DNA of 17,750 nt, from assembly GCA_021773655.1 (NCBI GenBank), contig JAJFJX010000130.1, positions 1-17,750 on the forward strand, read 5' to 3'. How positions within the stretch are numbered: position 1 is the stretch's first letter; each line of letters opens with the position of its first letter. This stretch comes from Panacagrimonas sp. (GTDB lineage: Bacteria; Pseudomonadota; Gammaproteobacteria; Nevskiales; Nevskiaceae). Positions 1-7,314 of the stretch are shown here, piece after piece. Both the position numbers and the translations under genes were made by a program. The notes below the pieces were generated by a model. The model saw nothing but the letters and a program-made list of their open reading frames with translations, did not search any database and was not told where the DNA came from.

Positions 1-432
1 ACCCTGTGCCATCGGGCCCTGATGACTCCGCTGTACCGCATGAAGAGCCCCGGCATCCCGCGACCGCCACGCATGCCGCCGCCACAAGCCGCGCTGGCCG
101 ACTATCTGAGCTTCGATGTCGCCGAGGATATCGGCCGCCGATACGCCCCCATTGCCGGCGATTTCAATCCGATTCACCTGTACGCGCTGAGCGCCCGGCT
201 GTTCGGGTTTCCCCGCGCCATCGCGCACGGCATGTGGGCCGTGGCGCGGGCCGCGGCCCTGCTCGAGCAGGCGCACGGCAGAACCGCCTCGCGCCTGGAA
301 GTGCAGTTCCGACAGCCTCTGCTGCTGCCCGGCAAGGTGGCACTGCGTCATCGTCCGGAACAGGACCGGACCGCGTTCGCGTTGCTGTCGCGCGGCAGCG
401 ACAAGATCCATTTCACCGGCACGCTGAGCTGA
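1..432 (+). CDS. MaoC-like hot-dog dehydratase, C-terminal part (5' end outside window)
   Basis: Seen: the reading frame is open from base 1 to a TGA at 430-432, with no stop upstream of the first Met (22), so the gene very probably starts before the window. The visible part ends in a hot-dog fold segment with the hydratase signature GDFNPIH at about 157-177, where the Asp codon at 160-162 and the His five residues later match the catalytic pair of the MaoC / (R)-enoyl-CoA hydratase family. The following stretch FPRAIAHGMW is also typical. Known: proteins of this family hydrate or dehydrate acyl-CoA or acyl-ACP thioesters, and many are two-hot-dog proteins of about 280 residues. Inferred: this is the C-terminal hot-dog of such a protein, preceded here by a Pro-rich linker; the substrate cannot be told. 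It ends 173 bp before galU and no functional link to galU is evident. Confidence 0.8.
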   Translation, partial: TLCHRALMTPLYRMKSPGIPRPPRMPPPQAALADYLSFDVAEDIGRRYAPIAGDFNPIHLYALSARLFGFPRAIAHGMWAVARAAALLEQAHGRTASRLEVQFRQPLLLPGKVALRHRPEQDRTAFALLSRGSDKIHFTGTLS

Positions 433-506
433 GGGGGTCCTGCAGGGCTGCGCCACCCGGGGCGGCCGGACCCGCAGGCTACGCTGCATTCCGGCGAGGC
501 TGGCAC

Positions 507-512
507 TAAACT
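507..512 (+). promoter_or_regulatory. possible -10 element upstream of galU
   Basis: TAAACT at 507-512 matches four of six positions of the sigma-70 -10 consensus and sits about 95 bp before the galU start, in the 173-bp gap after the MaoC-like gene. No convincing -35 is visible 16-18 bp upstream. It is a weak candidate, kept because the position suits galU having its own promoter. Confidence 0.25.
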
Positions 513-605
513 ATGCGGCCAGTTTCGCCGAAGCGTCGCCGTCAAATCGCGGCGGGCGCTGTGCCCACCGCCACCGCCTCAAGAACTACAACAGGACGTC
601 CATCC

Positions 606-1514
606 ATGCGTATTCGCAAAGCAGTGTTCCCCGTCGCAGGCATGGGGACGCGGTTCCTGCCCGCGACCAAGGCCAGTGCCAAGGAAATGCTGCCGGTGGT
701 GGACAAGCCGCTGATCCAGTATGCGGTGCAGGAGGCCATCAGCGCCGGAGCCGAGGAACTGATCTTCATCACCGGCCGGTCGAAGAACTCGATCATGGAT
801 CACTTCGACAAGGCCTACGAACTCGAAGCCGAGCTCGCGCAGAAGGGAAAGGAAGCACTGTTGCAGACCGTGCAGGAAATCCTGCCTCCGGGCATCACCT
901 GCATTTTCATCCGTCAGGCCGAGGCGCTGGGCCTTGGCCATGCGGTGCTGTGTGCCTGGCCGGCAGTGGGTGACGAGGATTTCTCGGTGATCCTGGCCGA
1001 CGATCTCATCGACGGTCGCCTGCGACCCTGCCTGGCACAGATGCAGCGGGTCTACCAGGAATACGGCACCAGCGTGATCGCCTGCGAGCGCATTCCCAAA
1101 GAAGACACCGGCAGCTACGGCGTGGTCGAGGTGCAGCCGGTCGGTCCCGGTCTGGGCGAGATCCGCCGCATCGTCGAAAAACCCAAACCGGAAGAAGCGC
1201 CAAGCAACATTGCGGTCGTCGGCCGCTACATCCTGACCCCTCGCATTTTCAAGCTCATCCAGAGCACACCACGCGGCAAGGGCGGCGAGATCCAGCTCAC
1301 CGATGCCATCCAGGCGATGATCCAGGAACAGACCGTGCTGGCCTACGAGTTCGAGGGCACCCGCTACGACTGCGGATCCAAGCTCGGCTACCTCAAGGCC
1401 AACGTCGAATACGGGCTCAAGCACCCGGAACTGGCGACCGAGTTTCGGGACTATCTCGGCAACCTGACCGCCAACTGGGGGCAGGGCGAAAAATCGGACG
1501 CCAGAAAAAAATGA
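606..1514 (+). CDS. galU: UTP-glucose-1-phosphate uridylyltransferase
   Basis: Makes UDP-glucose from UTP and glucose-1-phosphate in the cytoplasm, a precursor for LPS, capsule, glycolipid and other glucosylated envelope products. Seen: from Met 606 the protein is 302 residues, the same length as E. coli GalU. The N-terminal nucleotide-binding signature is present at residues 12-30 (G-M-G-T-R followed by the conserved Lys and KEMLP), with the DKPLIQYAV motif next, an ADDLID metal/sugar-phosphate region in the middle, and EKP at the expected later position. The start is set by AGGA at 593-596, nine bases before the ATG, and by the conserved N-terminus. The same frame extends upstream to 513, but that part (Ala/Thr/Arg-rich) has no family resemblance. 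A 12-bp perfect hairpin follows before sucA. Confidence 0.96.
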   Translation: MRIRKAVFPVAGMGTRFLPATKASAKEMLPVVDKPLIQYAVQEAISAGAEELIFITGRSKNSIMDHFDKAYELEAELAQKGKEALLQTVQEILPPGITCIFIRQAEALGLGHAVLCAWPAVGDEDFSVILADDLIDGRLRPCLAQMQRVYQEYGTSVIACERIPKEDTGSYGVVEVQPVGPGLGEIRRIVEKPKPEEAPSNIAVVGRYILTPRIFKLIQSTPRGKGGEIQLTDAIQAMIQEQTVLAYEFEGTRYDCGSKLGYLKANVEYGLKHPELATEFRDYLGNLTANWGQGEKSDARKK

Positions 1515-1522
1515 TGCTTGCC

Positions 1523-1558
1523 CCTGCCGCTCGGGCGCATCGGCGACCGAGCGGCAGG
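1523..1558 (+). terminator. 12-bp perfect hairpin between galU and sucA
   Basis: CCTGCCGCTCGG (1523-1534) is the exact reverse complement of CCGAGCGGCAGG (1547-1558), separated by a 12-nt loop. It lies 9 bases after the galU stop and 26 before the sucA ATG. It is not followed by a U tract, so it is not a classical intrinsic terminator. It could stabilise the galU mRNA 3' end, aid termination, or shape the sucA leader. An A-run at 1504-1511 lies on its upstream side, so a minus-strand transcript would meet hairpin and then, 11 bases later, a U-run. Confidence 0.4.
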
Positions 1559-1584
1559 CGGATGATGCCAACCGGAACCCTGCC

Positions 1585-4449
1585 ATGACCGCCAGCAAGT
1601 ATCAGACCTTCATCGCCTCGTCCTCGATCTCGGGCAGCAACGCCGCGTTCGTCGAGCAGTACTACGAGCAGTTCCTGGAAGACCCGGAGACGGTCGAAGC
1701 GTCCTGGCGAGCCTACTTCCGCAACATCCAGGACCAGAGCGCGCCGCGCGAGATCGCCCACAGCGACGTGGTGCTGCGATTCGAGGCCGTCGCCCGCGAC
1801 AAGCGGCCCGGCACCGTGGTGGTCAGCAATGCCGGCTTCGACGCCCGCGCGGCGGAGAAGCAGGCCGCGGTGCTGCGCCTGATCAACTACTACCGGGTGC
1901 GCGGGCACCAGGCTGCGCGTCTGGACCCGCTGGGCCTGGCCCCGATCACCCAGGTGCCGGATCTGGATCCGGAGTTCCATGGCCTGTCCAGCGCGGACAT
2001 GGATACGGTGTTCAATGCCGGCTCGCTGGCCGCGGCAGACCGTCTGCCCTTGCGCGAGATCCTCAAGCTGCTCAAGGCGGTGTATACCGACACCATCGGT
2101 GCCGAGTACATGTACATCACCGAAACCGCCGAGAAGCGCTGGATCCAGCATCGGCTGGAGACGGTGGCGTTCAAGCCCAAGCTCAGCCTGGAACGCAAGA
2201 AAAGCACCCTGCTGCAGCTGGTGGCCGCCGAGGGCCTGGAACGCTATCTGCACAACCGCTACGTCGGCCAGAAGCGGTTTTCGCTGGAAGGGGGCGATGC
2301 GCTGATCCCTGCACTGGACGAAATGCTGCGCGCCTGTGCCGAACGTGACGTCGAAGAGATCCTCATCGGCATGGCCCACCGCGGCCGCCTGAACGTATTG
2401 ATCAACACCCTTGGAAAATCACCCAAGGATCTGTTCGCGGAATTCGAGGGACAGTATTCCACCGAGTCCTTGAGTCGCTCCGGCGACGTCAAGTACCACA
2501 TGGGCTTTTCGGCCGACATCGAGGTGTCGTCCAAGCGTCTGCACATGGTGCTGGCCTTCAACCCTTCGCACCTGGAGATCGTCAACCCGGTGGTGGAGGG
2601 CAGTGTCAAGGCGCGCCAGACACGCCGCAGCGACGCGGACGGTGCGCGCGTGGTGCCGGTACTGATCCATGGCGATGCCGCGTTCGCTGGGCAGGGCGTG
2701 GTGATGGAGACCATGCAGCTGTCGGAGTCCAAGGGATACGGCACCGGCGGCACGGTGCATATCATCGTCAACAACCAGATGGGCTTCACCACGCCCAACC
2801 CGATCGAGGCGGCCTCCGGTCGCGAGGCGCGCACCTCGCGCTACTGCACCGATCTGGCAAAGATGCTCGAAGCGCCGGTGTTCCATGTCAACGGCGACGA
2901 TCCCGAGGCGGTGGTGTTCGTCACCCGCCTGGCACTCGACTTTCGCAACGAATTTCACAAGGACGTGATCGTCGACATCTGCTGCTACCGTCGCCTGGGC
3001 CACAACGAGGCCGACGAACCGGCAGTGACCAGTCCGGTGATGTATCAAAAGATCAAGCAGCATCCGACTACTCTGACCCTGTATGCCAAGCGCCTGGAAG
3101 AAGAAGGCGCCATCGCCAGGGGCGATGCCGAGGACCTCGTCGCCCAGTACCGCGCCGGTCTGGACAAGGGCGAGAACATTGCCCGCACCACGCTGGGCCT
3201 GGTCGGTAACAAGCATACGGTCAACTGGTCCAACTACAACAAGGGCGAGTGGGACACGCCGGCCGAGACGGCGGTCAAGCCCGAACTGCTGCGATCACTG
3301 CACGAACGCCTGACCCGGCTGCCCGATGGATTCACGCTGCATCCGCGCGTGGCCAAGCTCTTCGATGATCGCAACCGCATGGCCGCCGGCGATCAGCCCA
3401 TGGACTGGGGATTCGCCGAAACCCTGGCCTACGCGACCCTGGTCAACGAAGGGTTTTCGGTTCGGCTTTCAGGCCAGGACGCCCGGCGCGGCACCTTCTC
3501 TCATCGTCATGCCACTGTGCACGACTTCCAGACCGGCCAGAGCATGACGCCGCTGCGTCACCTGGACGCGGACAAGCACCGCTTCGTCATCAATGACACC
3601 CTGCTGTCTGAAGAAGGCGTGCTCGGATTCGAATACGGCTACGCCACCACCGACCCCGACACGCTGGTGATCTGGGAAGCCCAGTTCGGTGACTTCGCCA
3701 ACGGCGCCCAGGTGGTCTTCGATCAGTTCATCGCCAGCGGCTACGCCAAGTGGGGCCGTTTGTGCGGGCTGACCGTATTCCTGCCCCATGGGTACGAGGG
3801 GCAGGGGCCGGAGCACTCCTCCGGGCGTCTGGAGCGATGGCTGCAGCTATGCGCCAGCAACAACCAGCAGGTGGTGGTGCCGTCGAACCCGGCGCAGATG
3901 TTCCACATGCTGCGCCGGCAGATGAAGCGCAGCCTGCGTCTGCCGCTGATCGTGATGACGCCGAAGTCGCTGCTGCGGCATCCGATGTCAGTATCGAGCC
4001 TGGAGGACCTGGCTCGGGGTCGCTTCCAGCCGCTGATTCATGAAACCGAGTCTCTAGACCGCAACACGGTCAGGCGCATCGTGTTCTGCGCCGGCAAGGT
4101 CTACTACGATCTGGTTCAGGCGCGCGCCAAGGAAAAGCTCGACAAGGTTGCCATCGTGCGCATCGAACAGCTGTACCCCTTTCCACGGACGGACTACGAG
4201 GCGGTGCTGGCCATGTATCCCAAGGCTCGTGACGTGGTGTGGGCGCAGGAGGAGCCGGAGAACCAGGGCGCCTGGTACCAGATCAAGCACCGGCTGCAGA
4301 TCTACCTGAGTCCGCAGCATCGCATGCTCTATGCCACGCGTCCGGGCATGGCCAGCACCGCTGGTGGTTATTTGAAGGTTCACAACAAGGAACAGGAGGA
4401 GCTGGTCCGGGAAGCTTTGACCGGCGGCAAGCCTGTGCAGGGCGGTTAA
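1585..4449 (+). CDS. sucA: 2-oxoglutarate dehydrogenase E1 component
   Basis: Thiamine-diphosphate-dependent decarboxylase of the TCA cycle: it decarboxylates 2-oxoglutarate and succinylates the lipoyl group of E2 (SucB, next gene). Seen: 954 residues (E. coli about 933). The N-terminal segment with SGSN and FVEQYYEQFLEDPE matches the E2-interacting tail, followed by RVRGHQAARLDPLGL, then IGMAHRGRLN (about 261-270), the FNPSHLEIVNPVVEG block, VNNQMGFTT (395-403) and GDDPEAV (437-443), which with the following Asn forms the ThDP/Mg site. RRLGHNEADEP is at 469-479, SGQDARRGTFSHRH at 629-642 in the pyrimidine-binding domain, and EEPENQGAW near the C-terminus. All family landmarks are intact and there is no frameshift. 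The Shine-Dalgarno is weak (CCGGAA about 8 bases upstream). sucB follows after 28 bp, so the two are surely cotranscribed. Confidence 0.97.
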   Translation: MTASKYQTFIASSSISGSNAAFVEQYYEQFLEDPETVEASWRAYFRNIQDQSAPREIAHSDVVLRFEAVARDKRPGTVVVSNAGFDARAAEKQAAVLRLINYYRVRGHQAARLDPLGLAPITQVPDLDPEFHGLSSADMDTVFNAGSLAAADRLPLREILKLLKAVYTDTIGAEYMYITETAEKRWIQHRLETVAFKPKLSLERKKSTLLQLVAAEGLERYLHNRYVGQKRFSLEGGDALIPALDEMLRACAERDVEEILIGMAHRGRLNVLINTLGKSPKDLFAEFEGQYSTESLSRSGDVKYHMGFSADIEVSSKRLHMVLAFNPSHLEIVNPVVEGSVKARQTRRSDADGARVVPVLIHGDAAFAGQGVVMETMQLSESKGYGTGGTVHIIVNNQMGFTTPNPIEAASGREARTSRYCTDLAKMLEAPVFHVNGDDPEAVVFVTRLALDFRNEFHKDVIVDICCYRRLGHNEADEPAVTSPVMYQKIKQHPTTLTLYAKRLEEEGAIARGDAEDLVAQYRAGLDKGENIARTTLGLVGNKHTVNWSNYNKGEWDTPAETAVKPELLRSLHERLTRLPDGFTLHPRVAKLFDDRNRMAAGDQPMDWGFAETLAYATLVNEGFSVRLSGQDARRGTFSHRHATVHDFQTGQSMTPLRHLDADKHRFVINDTLLSEEGVLGFEYGYATTDPDTLVIWEAQFGDFANGAQVVFDQFIASGYAKWGRLCGLTVFLPHGYEGQGPEHSSGRLERWLQLCASNNQQVVVPSNPAQMFHMLRRQMKRSLRLPLIVMTPKSLLRHPMSVSSLEDLARGRFQPLIHETESLDRNTVRRIVFCAGKVYYDLVQARAKEKLDKVAIVRIEQLYPFPRTDYEAVLAMYPKARDVVWAQEEPENQGAWYQIKHRLQIYLSPQHRMLYATRPGMASTAGGYLKVHNKEQEELVREALTGGKPVQGG

Positions 4450-4477
4450 ACCAACATCCATCTCCCGGTAAACATCC

Positions 4478-5707
4478 ATGTCCATCGAAATCCGCGTCCC
4501 CCAATTGCCCGAATCGGTTTCCTCGGCGACCGTCGCCACCTGGCACGTCAAGGCGGGGGATTTCGTCAAACGCGAACAGACCCTGGTCGATCTGGAGACC
4601 GACAAGGTGATGCTCGAAGTTCCGGCCACGGCTGACGGTGTGCTCAAGGAATTACGGGTCGAGGCCGGGTCCGCGGTCAATGCCGGCGACGTGATCGGCA
4701 TTCTGGAGGAGGGGGGCGCAGCGGTGGCGGAACCGGCCAGTGCGCCCGCCAAGGGCGAATCCACGACCAAGGCGCCGTCGGTGGCCGATGACGCGCAGAG
4801 TCCGGCGGTCCGCAAGCTGCTGGCCGAACTTGATCTTTCGGCTGGCGTGATCGAGGGCTCCGGCAAAAACGGCCGGCTGACGGTCGAGGACGTCAAGGCC
4901 TTTGCGGCCCGCCGCAAGGACGCCCAGTCTGCACCGGCCGCCGCGCCGGCGCCGGCGCCTTCGTCGTCGCCCGGTGCCGGCGAATCGCCGGTGCGCTCGG
5001 CCGGCGCGCGCGAGGAACAGCGCGTGCCCATGACCCGCATCCGCGCCCGCATCGCCGAGCGCCTGCTCGAAGCGCAGGCCTCCGCGGCCATGCTCACGAC
5101 CTTCAACGAGGTGGATCTCCAGGCGGTGGGCGACCTGCGCAGCCGCTACAAGGTGGGCTTCGAAAAGGCCCACGGTGCCAAGCTCGGTTACATGAGTTTC
5201 TTCGTCAAGGCTGCGATCGAGGGCCTGAAGAAGTATCCGGCCGTCAATGCCTCCATCGATGGCACCGACGTGATCTATCACGGCTACTACGACATCGGCG
5301 TCGCCGTCTCCACCGAACGCGGGCTGGTGGTGCCGGTCCTGCGCGATGCCGATGCGCTGAGCTTCAGCGATATCGAAAAGTCGATCAGCGACCTCGGCCT
5401 CAAGGCGCGCAACAACAAGCTGACGATGGACGATCTCACCGGCGGCACGTTCTCCATTACCAATGGCGGCGTGTTCGGCTCGATGATGTCGACGCCCATT
5501 CTCAATCCGCCGCAGGCCGCGATCCTCGGGATGCACGGCATCTTCGACCGCCCGGTGGTCGTCGATGGCGAGATCCGGATCCGTCCCATGATGTATCTGG
5601 CACTGACCTACGATCACCGCCTGATCGACGGCCGCGAAGCAGTGCTGTTCCTGCGCGCGATCAAGGACAGCCTGGAAGACCCGGCGCGACTGCTGCTGTC
5701 ACTGTAG
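4478..5707 (+). CDS. sucB: 2-oxoglutarate dehydrogenase E2 component (dihydrolipoyl succinyltransferase)
   Basis: Core acyltransferase of the 2-oxoglutarate dehydrogenase complex; transfers the succinyl group from its lipoyl arm to CoA. Seen: 409 residues (E. coli 405). A single lipoyl domain occupies about residues 1-77 with the lipoylated Lys43 in LETDKVMLEV. A peripheral-subunit-binding domain follows at about 105-145 (SPAVRKLLAELDL then GKNGRLTVEDV), then an Ala/Pro/Ser linker (about 150-170), and a catalytic domain to the end. The chloramphenicol-acetyltransferase-like active site is YDHRLIDG with His380 and Asp384. Only one lipoyl domain is present, as expected for SucB rather than the pyruvate dehydrogenase AceF. 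It lies 28 bp after sucA. Unlike the common sucA-sucB-lpd order, the E3 gene does not follow directly but lies 2.75 kb downstream. Confidence 0.96.
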   Translation: MSIEIRVPQLPESVSSATVATWHVKAGDFVKREQTLVDLETDKVMLEVPATADGVLKELRVEAGSAVNAGDVIGILEEGGAAVAEPASAPAKGESTTKAPSVADDAQSPAVRKLLAELDLSAGVIEGSGKNGRLTVEDVKAFAARRKDAQSAPAAAPAPAPSSSPGAGESPVRSAGAREEQRVPMTRIRARIAERLLEAQASAAMLTTFNEVDLQAVGDLRSRYKVGFEKAHGAKLGYMSFFVKAAIEGLKKYPAVNASIDGTDVIYHGYYDIGVAVSTERGLVVPVLRDADALSFSDIEKSISDLGLKARNNKLTMDDLTGGTFSITNGGVFGSMMSTPILNPPQAAILGMHGIFDRPVVVDGEIRIRPMMYLALTYDHRLIDGREAVLFLRAIKDSLEDPARLLLSL

Positions 5708-5709
5708 TA

Positions 5710-5749
5710 CGCAGCGGCGCCCTCGATTAAGGGCCCGGCCGGCGCTGCG
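5710..5749 (+). terminator. imperfect hairpin just after sucB
   Basis: CGCAGCG (5710-5716) pairs with CGCTGCG (5743-5749), and inside it GCCCT (5719-5723) pairs with AGGGC (5730-5734) around a 6-base loop, leaving an asymmetric internal loop. It begins three bases after the sucB stop. There is no U tract. It is a plausible 3'-end structure for the sucAB transcript, but that is inference from position. Confidence 0.3.
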
Positions 5750-6079
5750 CCGTGCCGGATGCCTGCGGATGTCGGCGTCAACCGTTTTCAGCAGGAGCAT
5801 GCACAGGCTGCCCAGCCTCTGCGGCAGGGCTTCGAGCGAGTGCACGGCGGGCGCCAGCCCGAAAGGACGCGGCATGTCCTTCCGGCACGCTCAGGCGCGC
5901 TACGACTGCGGTAGCTCCACTCGTGGATGCTCGCGACGGCCTTGACCCGCATCTCGGTGAAGTGCAGCCCCGGACCCTTGTGGGCATTTGGGCATGGCTT
6001 GCGGCCAACGTCGTGAAGGCCAATCGAACCTAAGGTTCATCGTCCGCGGGTGAGCGGCCTGCCCTCGGGCAGGCGAGGC
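5750..6079. other. gene-free interval between sucB and the AraC-type regulator
   Basis: About 330 bp without a gene I can support. Open frames exist on both strands: + 5752-6033, and minus-strand frames over roughly 5778-6023 and 5900-6082. Their translations are Arg/Ala/Pro/Cys-rich and show no family I recognise. One minus-strand frame, running from about 6033 down to 5779, has a less random-looking segment (GPGLHFTEMRVKAVASIHEW at about 5973-5914) but has no start codon near its upstream end and degrades into Cys/Arg-rich sequence. The stretch could be a decayed gene or a dispersed noncoding repeat. A small GC hairpin (6057-6074, GCCTGCC / GGCAGGC with CTCG loop) closes it. Confidence 0.5.
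6057..6074 (+). other. short GC hairpin upstream of the AraC-type gene
   Basis: GCCTGCC (6057-6063) and GGCAGGC (6068-6074) form a perfect 7-bp stem with the four-base loop CTCG. It lies 10-20 bases before the candidate starts of the regulator gene, so it could affect its translation or end transcription from upstream. There is no U tract. Confidence 0.35.
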
Positions 6080-6085
6080 CATACT
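6075..6085 (+). promoter_or_regulatory. GAGG ribosome-binding site / CATACT -10 candidate before the AraC-type gene
   Basis: GAGG at 6075-6078 lies 6 bases before a TTG (6085) and 15 bases before the ATG (6094), so a normal Shine-Dalgarno spacing would favour TTG as the true start. Overlapping it, CATACT at 6080-6085 resembles a -10 box (four of six) that would give a nearly leaderless transcript starting at the ATG. The two readings are alternatives, and sequence alone does not decide between them. Confidence 0.3.
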
Positions 6086-6093
6086 TGCATGCG

Positions 6094-7110
6094 ATGAATC
6101 TGCCGCAGCCCGATCCCCTGGTTCCGCTGATCACCTTGCCCAACTGGGTCAAGGCTGCGGCAGCCTGCGGATTCAACCTGGCGCCTTTGCTCGATGCGCT
6201 GGGCATCACCGCCGACCTGATGCAGTTGGAGACCGCGACCGCGCGCAGCAGCGACATGGAACGCTTGATGGCGGTCTGCGTGCAGCGCTCGCGGCAGCGG
6301 CATTTTCCCCTGGTCCTGGGCGAGACTTTCGCGTTCGAATACCTGCCCGAACTGGAAACCTTTCTGACCACCAGCCCGACCCTGCGCGAGTCGGCGCGCA
6401 TCTTTGACTGGCTTCGCGTGCTGCTCAACCCGCACTTGGTCATGCGTCTGATCGATCACGGCGATCTGGCCTGCCTGCGGCTGGATCCTGCAGGCGGGCG
6501 GGTGACCACCAGCTTCCAGTGGTTTGTCGAAGCGACGTTTGCCTCGGTCCTGAAGTTCGGACGAACGCTGCTCGGCGGGCGCGGTGACTTCGTCCGGGCA
6601 AGCTTCCAGCATGCACGTCCCGATCACGCCGACGAGGTCGCGCGAGCGCTGCGGTTGACACTGGCCTACGGGCAGAACCACAACGAGCTGCAGATTCCGT
6701 CCTGCCTGCTGGACCTGCCGCTGCAGGGTGCGTTCGACAGCCTGCATCAGCAGGCCGAGCAAAGGGTCGCGCTGCGCCTGTCCAGCCGACATCAGGGTCG
6801 GGCACTGTCCGCACGCCTGGCGCAACTGCTGCAGGCACAGCCGTCCCTGCTGGCCGGCGGGATGGGGGCCGCCGCCCGGGCTCTGGGCCAGCACCCGCGC
6901 ACGCTGCAGCGTCGACTGGCCGCGGAGGGAAAGGGATTTTCCCGGGTGGTGGACGAGGTGCGGCTGCGCCTGGCGCAAGCCTGGCTGGCAGATCATGGAC
7001 AGGCGCTGGAAACCATTTCCGCGCGGCTGGGGTTTTCCGATCGTCGCAGTTTCACGAGAGCCTTCCAGCGCTGGACGGGGCAGACGCCGAGCGCGTTCCG
7101 CGGCCGTTGA
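6094..7110 (+). CDS. AraC-family transcriptional regulator
   Basis: Predicted cytoplasmic DNA-binding regulator. Seen: 338 residues from ATG 6094 (341 if the TTG at 6085 is used). The N-terminal about 200 residues (LITLPNWVKAAAACGF, RIFDWLRVLLNPHLVMRLID and so on) match the 'arabinose-binding/dimerisation-like' ligand domain of the OruR-type AraC subgroup. The C-terminal about 80 residues (from about 256) carry two helix-turn-helix motifs: AAARALGQHPRTLQRRLAAEG, then ISARLGFSDRRSFTRAFQRW ending in GQTPSAFR, the AraC signature. Known: this subgroup often regulates a neighbouring metabolic or lipid-related gene. Inferred: its target may be the di-iron protein gene 204 bp downstream in the same direction, or lpdA beyond it. 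The effector is unknown. It is placed between sucB and lpdA, which is unusual. Confidence 0.9.
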   Translation: MNLPQPDPLVPLITLPNWVKAAAACGFNLAPLLDALGITADLMQLETATARSSDMERLMAVCVQRSRQRHFPLVLGETFAFEYLPELETFLTTSPTLRESARIFDWLRVLLNPHLVMRLIDHGDLACLRLDPAGGRVTTSFQWFVEATFASVLKFGRTLLGGRGDFVRASFQHARPDHADEVARALRLTLAYGQNHNELQIPSCLLDLPLQGAFDSLHQQAEQRVALRLSSRHQGRALSARLAQLLQAQPSLLAGGMGAAARALGQHPRTLQRRLAAEGKGFSRVVDEVRLRLAQAWLADHGQALETISARLGFSDRRSFTRAFQRWTGQTPSAFRGR

Positions 7111-7314
7111 CATCGCCACCGGCGGAGTCTGCACGAGCACGCTGCCATCAGGGCCAGATCCGGCGAACTTGGCATGTCCCGACGCTGCCCCGGCGGGACG
7201 ACGGCGCCGGTCGTCGATGTCGCCTGAAGTTCCCTGGCGTCGTCGCCGGTCATTCCCTGTGCCCCCGGCCGGTGTCTACAGTCAGGTCATCGCCAATTCC
7301 GCAGGAGTACCGAC
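7111..7314. other. 204-bp spacer upstream of the di-iron protein gene
   Basis: No gene is supported here. It ends with a strong ribosome-binding site, AGGAG at 7303-7307, 7 bases before the ATG at 7315. TACAGT at 7277-7282 is a weak -10 candidate without a clear -35. There is no terminator-like hairpin with a U tract after the regulator gene. Confidence 0.4.

Noticed and set aside
513..605. Upstream in-frame extension of galU by 31 codons
   Set aside because: The extension is low-complexity Ala/Thr/Arg sequence without family resemblance. ATG 606 has a Shine-Dalgarno and gives the exact GalU family length.
579..1598. Long minus-strand open frame over galU
   Set aside because: It is the complement of a clearly real gene, with no recognisable motif; long antisense frames are common in GC-rich DNA.
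5752..6033. Small + strand open frame in the sucB-AraC gap
   Set aside because: The translation is Cys/Arg/Ala/Pro-rich with no family resemblance, and there is no ribosome-binding site before its start. Not supported as a gene.
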